DNA of 64,000 nt from Xiphophorus maculatus (Eukaryota; Chordata; Actinopteri; Cyprinodontiformes; Poeciliidae): the NCBI RefSeq assembly GCF_002775205.1, contig NC_036456.1, forward strand, positions 4,975,463 to 5,039,462, given 5' to 3'. The notes below the pieces were generated by a model. That model did not search any database. It had not been told where the DNA came from and saw nothing but the letters and a program-made list of their open reading frames with translations. Below are positions 23,939-33,172 of this stretch, piece by piece (position 1 is the first letter of the stretch; every line of letters begins with the position of its first letter). Both the position numbers and the translations under genes were made by a program.

Positions 23939-25996
23939 TTATTGGTCAGTTGTCACTTTGAGCCCTACACTGTATTCATCCTGTCCTTCTGTGGCTTTTT
24001 CGTAGATGTAGATGTATCCATTGCTGCAAATGTCAGCTCCACAGTCGATCTTTTCCAGTGATACCCGCTCATCCTCTGCCTTAAACACCAGTTCTCCACA
24101 CATCAGATATGTGTAAAAGCTGCTGGTATCAGAAGTAGTCGAATGTCTCCAGCAAATGATGGAGGACAGATGATATAGCTGAGTTCCATTTTTTACAGGG
24201 ACTTCAAGGGCTGGGTCAGGTATCACAGGATGTCTGCTATCATCTGGACTGTCTGGCCATGGCAGTATCAGGGTCATCACATCAGTGTCATTAAAAAAGC
24301 AATTCCTCTTTTTGTTGGACTTGCAGGTGTCGCAACTTTCTGAAATTCCACACCAATAATCCTCCAGAAGAGTTGATGTGGTGTCATTTTCTTGTTCTTT
24401 TGGCAGAGGAATGACAGGACCAAGGTCACGAATAATTCGTGAACACTTCTGACATTGTTCACAGTAGTCAGTTGTATATAGCTTAGCGTTTGTGTAGATG
24501 CCACACTCCGCCAGATAGTGCAACATGTAAAACAAAAGGACTCCAGGCCTGTCCTGATGTTTTACATCCTTCATCTTCAGAATATCAATGAGTTCATTCT
24601 GAAGAGCAAAGATTTCATGTGGAAGAAAGTCTCTTCCTGGATTGCACATTGCTGTGAAGAAACATCTCGCAAACAATGGTGTCGCTGAAAAAAGTTCAGA
24701 AATCTCCTCAGGATGTTGAGCCACAAACCTTCTTACAACAGTCAAGTTCATGATGCTTTGCGTTGTGGCATTCATCCAACAGTTATAAAAGGAGTTGGAG
24801 AATTTGCAAAAGTACATTCCTGGGTAAATGTTTACATCCATGGCGTCGAAATCATTGGTGTCATTCTGATTTCCATCTTCTGAGTTTTCTTCTTCAGAAG
24901 ATGATTCCTCTGATGAAGAAAACTTGTACACTTCTCCAAAATCTGTCCACATATCCTCAGCATTTGGGCTTCCAGAACCAACTTCCTCATCCTTAGAGGT
25001 AGGATCAGTGTTCTTAGTATAAATGCTGTTGTTATGGTCAGGGTCAAATTCAACATCATCTTCAGAGCTTTCTTCATCTGAAGACCATTCTTCTGATGAA
25101 GAAAGCTCAGACACTTCATCAAAATGTGGCACAACACTTGCATCATTTCTGCTTCCAGAGTCAACTTCCTTAGGTGAATCATCTGTATCTTTAGTGTCCA
25201 GGTTCTCAAAATGGTCTGTGCAATTTTTAATTTCTGTGTCCCCAGAGAAGGTTTCAAATTCCAGCTCCATTTTGTTTTCAGGAAGACATATGCTTTCCAA
25301 AGCAGCAGTGTCTCCAGATGTCTTTACTATCAAACATGTATTGGTGGTAACTTCCTCAACTTTAGAGGAAGCATCGATGTCCTTCTGATCTTCAGATAAA
25401 ATGTCAAAACCCAAGTACTTCCCTGTCATATCCTCTTTGAATTCTCCTGAAGTTCCATCATCGTCTTTTACGTTGTCTTTGGCGACAACGTCAAAACCAG
25501 AGTAGTCAAATATTCCATCTTCAAATGAGCTTTCTGAAGAACCATCACTGTGTTTTTCGTCTTCGGAGACGATGTCAAAACCAGAGTAGTCAAATATTCC
25601 ATCTTCAGATGAGCTCTCTGAAGAAACATCCTTGTGTTTTACACATTCTTCAAAGAAATCTTCAAATCCGAAGTACTTATGTCGTTCATCTTCAGATGAG
25701 CTCTCCTTTGAAACACCACTGTGTTTTACATCGTCTTCGGCGACGACGTCAAAATCAAAGTGTTCTGAACTTTCGTCAGTTGAGCTCTCTGCTGAAAGGT
25801 CTTCATCTTTTATCCGATATCCCAGCAACTTTTCTACTCCCTTCGTGACAAGATACCCAAGGCCCCAACCGATAGTAAAAATCATCTTGACTGCAGTTGA
25901 AATGGTTTCTAAAATCACCGTCCGAAATCGTCTCTCTATCAAAGTGTTGTACCTCCAACGCCGTTGAAAAGCAAACTGAGAATTCTTGTATTGCAA
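23939..25996 (-). CDS. USP-like (peptidase C19 fold) protein with acidic repeats
   Basis: A single intronless frame of 685 residues. Residues 1-60 are basic and then hydrophobic (TAVKMIFTIGWGLGYLVTKG), possibly membrane-associating. Residues 66-211 hold about five acidic repeats of 28-33 residues built on SSESSSED ... F-DYSGFD-V-SED. Residues 285-385 hold two more acidic units (F-x-EV-x-x-SSSEE). From about 390 a USP-type domain follows. The Cys box NSFYNCWMNATTQSIMNL (Cys406) aligns with the catalytic Cys motif; a zinc-ribbon pattern has C-x2-C at 512/515 (and Cys518) and 555/558; a final YIYIYEK strand is present. In the His box, YHLSSIICWRHSTT ... SSFYTYL, the usual GHY is SFY, so the catalytic His seems absent. 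The family normally removes ubiquitin; activity here is doubtful. I do not know the orthologue. Confidence 0.8.
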   Translation of the reverse strand: MQYKNSQFAFQRRWRYNTLIERRFRTVILETISTAVKMIFTIGWGLGYLVTKGVEKLLGYRIKDEDLSAESSTDESSEHFDFDVVAEDDVKHSGVSKESSSEDERHKYFGFEDFFEECVKHKDVSSESSSEDGIFDYSGFDIVSEDEKHSDGSSESSFEDGIFDYSGFDVVAKDNVKDDDGTSGEFKEDMTGKYLGFDILSEDQKDIDASSKVEEVTTNTCLIVKTSGDTAALESICLPENKMELEFETFSGDTEIKNCTDHFENLDTKDTDDSPKEVDSGSRNDASVVPHFDEVSELSSSEEWSSDEESSEDDVEFDPDHNNSIYTKNTDPTSKDEEVGSGSPNAEDMWTDFGEVYKFSSSEESSSEEENSEDGNQNDTNDFDAMDVNIYPGMYFCKFSNSFYNCWMNATTQSIMNLTVVRRFVAQHPEEISELFSATPLFARCFFTAMCNPGRDFLPHEIFALQNELIDILKMKDVKHQDRPGVLLFYMLHYLAECGIYTNAKLYTTDYCEQCQKCSRIIRDLGPVIPLPKEQENDTTSTLLEDYWCGISESCDTCKSNKKRNCFFNDTDVMTLILPWPDSPDDSRHPVIPDPALEVPVKNGTQLYHLSSIICWRHSTTSDTSSFYTYLMCGELVFKAEDERVSLEKIDCGADICSNGYIYIYEKATEGQDEYSVGLKVTTDQ

Positions 25997-26024
25997 ATGA
26001 TAATAATAATCGCTTGAACCTTTA

Positions 26025-26064
26025 TGACATCATCGATGAGAACACCGATGACATGATGATGTCA
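26025..26064. promoter_or_regulatory. Inverted CRE-like sites upstream of the USP-like gene
   Basis: The 10-base word tgacatcatc at 26025-26034 is repeated as its exact complement at 26055-26064, 29-68 bases before the start codon of the minus-strand gene. Each contains TGACATCA, one change from the ATF/CREB site TGACGTCA. A regulatory role is inference only. Confidence 0.35.
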
Positions 26065-28706
26065 CACGACCTGTGTCAAGTTCTTGTTTGTTTTAGTTGC
26101 TATGGAAACACAAGGAGTTCTGTATGAGATAAGACTATTGTCTATTAAAATGCATGCGTAGACATCTAAGTTTGTGAATTTAAGTCAGTAAATGTGCATA
26201 AATGCAAGTTTTGTATTTGTCCTGTATTTCAACTCATACGTACGTGTAACTTTACCTATGAGAATACTCGAAAACAAATAAATTAATACAAGTGTTTTTG
26301 ATTTTGATAGGTTTTATAGATTGTAAGTATTTTTCCAGAAGTTAGACACACATCAGTCACATTTAGAAACTGGCTCTAAACCATCTGCTTGATCTATTTT
26401 GAACTGGGAGTGAGGAGGATCCTCTTCAACTTATCATGTCTTGCCTTAATTACTTGCTCTGTTCATAAGGAAAACATTTAACGACATCTAATAATGACAT
26501 TATTATTGTTGTTTTTTTTTTTTTTTACGTTTGAACTCAGTGAAAAGGATGATTCACCAAGCAGATCATCAGCCAAAGAATTTTATGTCTAATCTCACCT
26601 TATTTATTTTTTAATTTTTCTCATTTTCTAACACCCCCATCTCAGCCTCTTTACTGTGTTTTTATGAATCTCCCCTTTCAGAGATCTTCTGTTTACTCTT
26701 ACCACTGCAGCATAAAGTGACACCCAACCCAAAACATTTGCAATGGAGATTTTATTCTTGAGTTTGCTTCTTTGATTGCATTGCAAGACCAGTTAATGTG
26801 GTTCTTCCAGTTGAGCTGCGTTTTGTCGCCCTCTCCTGTTCATTTTCTGAGTAAATGAGTTTTTTCCCCCTGTTGTGTTATTAAACATGTTGCAATAATA
26901 AAAAAAGAAACATGATAAAAGTAGCAGCAGATAATAACTGAACAGCTTGCCAGTAATTTGTGGCACTTCAGTTTAAGTTCAATTTAAATTAAGACCAGAT
27001 CAGTTTTTGGTCTCTTGAACAGAAAAATATTTTTTATTCTCTTACCATAAAACTGGAGTTTAATTTCCTTTTATACCTGGACTCAATGAAAGAATGTCAT
27101 GTCAGCTTCATCTTCAAAAGACATTTACTTTGAAAATTGGTGACGTGTTAAATTCTTGTTACTTGACCATAAACGAAACATAGAAACATTAACAATGATA
27201 ACTCAAAATGCTTTTCTGAAATACTGAGTGAGGTTTCTGTGTAACGATAGGCTGTTCTAACTAAATGTTGTATTTTTACATGAGAAAATGTCAATTAATG
27301 CATTAGTGTGGATTATCAGTCATCAAGATGAAACCATCCTAATGCCTTTAGCTGAACTGATGTAATTATTCCTGTGCTGCGGTTGTTACCACATCTTCAT
27401 TTCTTGTTTTCTCATTTGGATTTCTTTCTGAGGTTGGCAAGTAGGACACGGCTTGTTCAGATCCACATCTGGGTAGAGCTTAGTAATCGTTTACTTAACT
27501 GATTTGAACTCTTTCAAAGAGTCCAAACTCAAAGAAACAAACTTAATTCTTTGTTTATCCCAGTTTGAAAACAAGGAGAAAGTTTCGTTTTAGGACAAAA
27601 AACGTTAAGCATCAGTTTTTTCCTCAGGACATTCAAGGCTGTTGCTTCAAAAGACCAACATGAGCTCAGTGTGTTTGGAAAGAGGATTTTAAGAGGATTT
27701 GCAGTTTATGTAAAATTGTGTCTCATCCACACCACCTTTGGTGCTACAATCCAACCATGTATATTCCACATAAACTGCGACATTTTGCTAATCGTAGAAA
27801 TGATTGCTTACTTTTGTTTCTGCTCAGCACAATGAGCCGTGCACTGCCTTGCAGGAAACTGTTGTAACTTCAGTATATTTATTTTGAAATTATAACTTCA
27901 AAATCTGCCACTCTGGCAATAAAGCTGTGCACAATTGTGAAAATGAAGGAAAACTAACTCAGGGTTTGCAAACATTTTACAAGCAAAAGTCTAAAAACAA
28001 ACCATTCAGCCCCCCTGAGACGATGCTGGAGCTGCTGCAGGTTACGTCTGCCTTGCTCTCCTCAGTCTCACTAACTTCTCCTGGCCAGTGGAATAAAAAT
28101 GGTCCCCACATCATCCTGCTGCCACTGCCATGTTTCACTCAACACACTTTGTTTGCAGGGATAAAATATTGATTTAAAAAATGAAAGAAGAAAAAGGAAA
28201 ACATTTTCTTCTCTTCTGATATTAGTTGAATAAACATGCAGAAAACCTTCCTATGATGAGCCATCAAGACATCAAGCTGCTTATGAAACACAAAAATGTA
28301 TACACAATGTGCAGTGTTAAAAAAATAAAAACACTGTTAGAATAATTAACGAGAAGAAAAGCTAAACTCTGTTCTGCTGATCTACTGATCTATTGTTGGT
28401 AATATTGTAGCATTGATAGAAAACATACATTTTGCAAGTTTTCTGAAACACAGTTTTTTACTATCTATAAACCATAATCTTAAATTATAATAACCTCTTT
28501 AGATTTCACTGTGTTGTGTAATAAATTTACTGTATATTTTCTATTAGTTTCACTTTCTGAAAGGATAACAAATATACAGTATATATATATATTTTTTTTT
28601 CATGATACTCTAATGTTTGAATGGTACTTGCATATTATATCCTTTGAAATGTTAAAGCCTGAACATGTAGACTCTAATTTAAGACCAGGTTGGTCAGTCG
28701 GCTGAT
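26065..28706. other. Intergenic, no gene seen
   Basis: AT-rich DNA with a poly-T run near 26510-26527 and scattered small frames. Nothing is recognised as an element or exon, and no H2A 5' half is present here. Confidence 0.5.
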
Positions 28707-29132
28707 TTACTCATTAGCGGAGCTCGAAGACTGAAATGCGTTCTCATCAGTCGGACCCATCATTGGCTGGCTGCAGCAATCTATAAATAAAAAGAGACAA
28801 TCTGACCCGTTCTTTCAAAATTTCATAACATAATAAAAAAAAAACTTAAGGTGATTTATTTGGTTTCACCTGTTGTCTGCTGAGTTACATACAGCCTTCC
28901 TGTGAAGTGTGGTAAAAGTCTCATTTTTAATTGCTTAACTACTTTTAGTTTATAATGACAAAATCCTGACTTCTCTGGTTTTCACTGCTTAGCTGTGTCA
29001 TTTATATATTTCCTCTGTCCTGTTGTACAAATGCTTTTTTTTTTAAACATTTTATCTCCAAAAATATAGAGATGTTATGGATGAAATGAACAACTCACCA
29101 ATCGGTAAGATGGGTACCAGTCTCCACATCAT
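28707..29132 (-). CDS. Possible two-exon micropeptide
   Basis: On the minus strand, exon 29099-29132 starts with two adjacent ATG codons (MMWRLVPILPI) and ends at a good donor (G|GTGAGT). A second exon, 28707-28780, follows a pyrimidine-rich acceptor (tctttttatttatag) and continues in phase through DCCSQPMMG to SSSSANE and a TAA stop, giving 35 residues in all. The first part looks like a short hydrophobic leader. The frame upstream of the ATGs stays open for about 12 codons before a stop, so this could instead be the last two exons of a larger protein, although I see no convincing upstream acceptor. I recognise no family. The clean splice phase is the only real support. Confidence 0.3.
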
Positions 29133-29714
29133 CTTAGGTGGTTTCTGAATTTGTTCTTCATAAATGAATCACAGAGAACTTAATAAGATATGAGGAAAAA
29201 AGGAGGAGAATAATCCAACAGTAAGAATCCCGAGACCTTGCTGGGTGTAAATGCCCATTCCATTGTTTGTGCTGTTTGTGGGTTGCTACCCATGGTGCCC
29301 ACTGGGGGCGCTGTGGTTTGGTTCAGTCTGAGTTGGTGCCTTCATTTGAGGTGGAGAATGAGAGGAAGTGTTGCTAGTCGGTCAGAGCTTTGGGCGGGAA
29401 TATCCCACGGACAGGAGGAGGAGGAGGATGTTCTTCATCTTTGTGACTCTGGGTTAGCGCACTTTCTTCAGAGAAGGCTAGAGGCAGCGCTGCACGGACT
29501 TTGCCGCCGTGGACTTTGCAGCCCTTGGACAGCGGAGCGAGTTTTCACGGTGTATTTCAGTGCTATTCAGCAAACTTGGCTGTGAAAGAAGCAAATACAA
29601 AGCTACTACACCCGTCGAAGCTCTCTGTGTTTTCTTGGGTCTGAGGGACTGCTACACTGGGAGAGTGGAAAAACTCAAATAGGCTGTTTTGCATGGGCAG
29701 CAGATAAATGTGTT
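29133..29714. other. Unassigned, GC-richer segment at 29240-29670
   Basis: A segment with higher GC content than its surroundings, containing ccactgggggcgctgtggtttgg-type words and ending gagggactgctacactgg. The texture is that of a fish LTR or promoter-like repeat, but no matching second end or target duplication could be found. Confidence 0.3.
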
Positions 29715-29856
29715 AGGGAAAGATGTATACAGGGAAAGATGTATACAGGGAAAGAGGTATACAGGGAAAGAGGTATACAGGGAAAGAGGTATACAGGGAA
29801 AGAGGTATACAGGGAAAGAGGTATACAGGGAAAGAGGTATACAGGGAAAGAGGTAC
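29715..29856. repeat. 16-bp tandem repeat, about nine units
   Basis: The unit agggaaagaggtatac is repeated head to tail. The first two units carry a single change (gat for gag), the next six are identical, and the ninth lacks two bases. The 16-bp period creates overlapping open frames with a 48-base cycle that are not genes. Confidence 0.97.
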
Positions 29857-31683
29857 GGTGCTGCGGTGCCTCATCCAATTACACCTTTTTGATTGTTTCC
29901 ATATGCGAAAGTTGATCTAGAGGTTTATAAAGAAATGCAGGTTAATAAAGATAATAACTGGGTAAGTTTTGTAAAAAATAAAAAAAGAATATTTATAAAT
30001 CCTTCGTTATTATATATACAAAGATTTAGTTTCAAATAAAACCGGATTTGCTTTTGCTATTCCTGAACTAGATATATTTATGAAACAAAGAACATCTGAC
30101 CATGTAGCTGTGTAATCAATACTGATGAATACTAGTTGAAACAAGTTGAGGCCATTTTATATGGAAATAGTTGTATTGTCTGTAATGTCAGCATCAATCC
30201 ATTTGTTTCATAACTGAATCAGAGGATTTTCAGAGAATGGAGAGACCAAAGATCTTCATGAATCCCAAGGAACACGGCGGGGAACGGTCAGAGAAAAAGA
30301 CATAAAAGTTCCAGTTCTAGTTTGTCATAAACCATGTAATTTGTTTTATTGGTATTTTGAACGGCTATTCCATGGACTCTAGACAGAAGTTGCTGGTGGA
30401 TTAAAAAAATAATTAATTATAGTAGAACCAGAAAGGAGAACAGGTGAGGACTGATGTCAGGTTGATTTCTTTCAACGTTTCAATAGTTTTTTTCATAATT
30501 TCCACACTATAAGGGTAATGATTAGGAGATTTCAGAAATGGGTTACACAGAAAATAAAGTTGCAATGTACTATAATAATGTATACATCTGAAAATTGTTA
30601 AGTTGCTTAAATTCTCATTCTGTATGATAAAAAACATACTTTTTTTTATATTTAGTTAATTCACATTCTGACACTGTACATTACTGTAGTGTCTGTTGTA
30701 AATACATGAATCCATGCAGGGCCATCAGGCTACATAGAGTCAAAGGGAGGCAGAGATAATAACACATATCAATAGATATTTTAGTTAAATGTTGTGGCTG
30801 AAAATGATAGGAAACAAAACCATTTAGGCTTTTCTGCCTCCGTTTTTTTCATGTTTTGGTAAGTTGCTGAATGCAGAGCTGCAAAGTGAGACTGCGTCAT
30901 CAGTGAGAAGCTAAGGCGTCTGTTAGATGTGAAAAGTATCATTTTTATTTATTTTGTAGATCGAACTGTTGCACTGATGTAGACAGTTGTTCAAGAAGAA
31001 CAAAACTTGTGTTTAGATTTTATTTTTGTCGGTCAAAGTGCTGTATTGAGTTTCAAACTTTTGAGTCCTATTTTTTTACTTCAGTTTTAGAAAGACGCAG
31101 AACCTGTTCAATTGCTAGTCAACTTACATCAAAGCATTTTGACCAAAAATCAAATGTCTGTTGACCAATAAAATATATTTAACCCCTTAATGCATGAATT
31201 ATGATCCTTTGTGTCAGAATTTTTTTTTTCCATACTGTGAATCGGGTGATCAATTGTAATTTTCTCCAAATACACAGTTGTTATTTGTAAAATACATCAG
31301 TAGTATTGTTCTTTAGGGTTATCTGATGTCACAATATATTTTTTTTTACCTGCAAAGTCGTCTACGGTAGAAGGGGGGACCGGGTCAGTTGGCGTGCTTG
31401 TTTGTCTGGCGGCCATATTGGATTTAACAAAAAATTATTTCTTGCATTTGCAGCTGATGGCCTGATCACTACAGAATACACTATCTAATACACTATTAGA
31501 GTATTTTATGATGCATTAGTGTCCACTTCAGTGGTCTGTGTGAATTTATAACATAAAAATCCACAAGAAGCACAAGAAAATGGCCTTTAGATAGCTGTCC
31601 ACTGTAGTGACCACTATTCATGGTCACATATATATATAATATAGTGGTTTAAGTATTGTCAGTAATGTCTGCCAGTAACATAA
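29857..31683. other. Intergenic, no gene seen
   Basis: AT-rich DNA with long A/T tracts. No exon, element boundary or RNA gene was recognised. Confidence 0.5.
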
Positions 31684-32010
31684 ACCAGGTATATAATGAG
31701 CTCAGCACTCGCAGCCTGCCCCAGTTAGCAAACACCTGGTGGAACTGAGTGGGGAAGGGGAGGGGCTCTGTGAGACAGAACCCCACTAACTTGTAAACTG
31801 CAGCTTCAAGGAGGAGCTTTGTGGAAATAAGTGAAGCTTTGTGAGAGCAAGGGTTTAGGCACCCCAAATGGTTGCCACAGGAGCTTGAAGAATTTGTCAA
31901 ACATGCATGAAAGACTGAAATCAACACAATGTTTTTTGTTGTTTTTTTTACGAAGGAATAACATTATAAAAGTATATAGAGTTCAGAAAAAGTCGATTTT
32001 ACATAAAATC
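31684..32010. repeat. Dispersed repeat, copy 1
   Basis: Shares ordered blocks with 34200-34434 plus 35670-35720: ggaaataagtg, gcaagg-tttaggcaccc, atggttgccac-ggag, caaacatgcatgaaaga, aacattata and aaagtc-atttta. Copy 1 lacks the Tc1-like insertion found in copy 2. The family is unknown to me. Confidence 0.65.
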
Positions 32011-33013
32011 TTTTTTTGTGGAGCCAGAATTAAACAAATTAAAGTGTTTGTCAGTGACGTTTATTCTCATAAATGGTTCAGTGTCAGAGTCTTATGAAAC
32101 AGTATTTTTCGGTGCATATGGTATGGCACTGTGATGCTTGTCATTGTAAGTTTCAAACGGTAATGAGTCGAGCTAACAACATTCTCTTGCTGGATATTCT
32201 GTCTATAATCAGGTGTAGCAGGTTCTAATGCATACAGTAGTTTGAGCTGGTAACCTATTCCATGTTCTTGTCCTAACTGGTAATGAACATCTGATTTTAA
32301 AACCTGTCATTAGAGCAAACTTAATCATGGAGCTGATACTTTTGTTTCGTCTGTGGAGACACCGCCATTCCCTGTGTCCTCCAGTATACTTCCCCCCCAA
32401 TCCGCAGCCAAGAATTCCCATACTTATCCATCTGAAACCCCCTTGTCAACTTCAAAACAAAGCACCTATCATTCTCCAACCCAGGATTCCCAACTCGACC
32501 CTTGTTGCCAGGATCCGGCCCAACAAAATGATGACCATTGTACATTATATGGGTCTACTTTATAAATATGTGTTTTACACTTTATATTTTGGGTAAAATA
32601 TCAAGTCTTTTCAAGTAAACAGGTTCAAATCCAAGTCTGAACATTTTTTCCCCAAGTCATTTCTAAAGTCTTAATATTAATCGGCTCAAGTCTGATTCAA
32701 GTCCAAGTCTGCATAATTTAAGTTGTGCTTCTCGTTTTGTATCAAATGAGTCTTCATGGGTAAATGTGTACTCTAATAAAGTAACCTGTGAACATTTAAG
32801 AAAACTTATCCCAGCTTTTTATACACAGGAATTCTGCAGCACACAGGTAGACGGCTGCATTGTTCCATGTGGGGAAAGTTGTGGATTTTAGAGTTTGAGT
32901 CCCAGAACCGTCTTGCCACTTGACTTTTCTGACAATCACAGAAATCTGTTAGAGCCGGTATTTAATCGGCTAAATGGTCACTATGAATCCTCAGCCACTG
33001 ATATGAATGTCAA
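32011..33013. other. Intergenic, no gene seen
   Basis: Mixed-composition spacer downstream of the F-box gene, including a stretch of 'aagtc' words near 32600-32720. No coding signal I trust. Confidence 0.45.
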
Positions 33014-33019
33014 TTTATT
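33014..33019 (-). terminator. Poly(A) signal of the F-box gene
   Basis: AATAAA on the minus strand, about 155 bases after the stop codon at 33173-33175, the first good signal downstream. Confidence 0.55.
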
Positions 33020-33172
33020 AAGAAATGCGTACATACAGAATCCAAACGTTTCATTTTAGAAAAACTGGCAACCACTGCAGCTTTCACCTCTGAACTTTTT
33101 GTTTGACTCTGTCCTTGAGTATTGCACTTTATGAACCGCGTGCTTCTTGTCTTGCCCTATATAATAGATAGA

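Noticed and set aside
23136-24005. A 289-codon plus-strand frame across the GC-rich block
   Set aside because: It begins in the orphan H2A 3' end, crosses the repetitive block and reads Pro/Leu/Ser-rich sequence typical of translated pyrimidine-rich repeats.
29240-29670. Possible LTR
   Set aside because: Texture is suggestive, but no TG...CA ends with matching target duplication could be found.
29715-29856. CRISPR-like array
   Set aside because: Units are directly adjacent without spacers and the genome is eukaryotic; it is a minisatellite.
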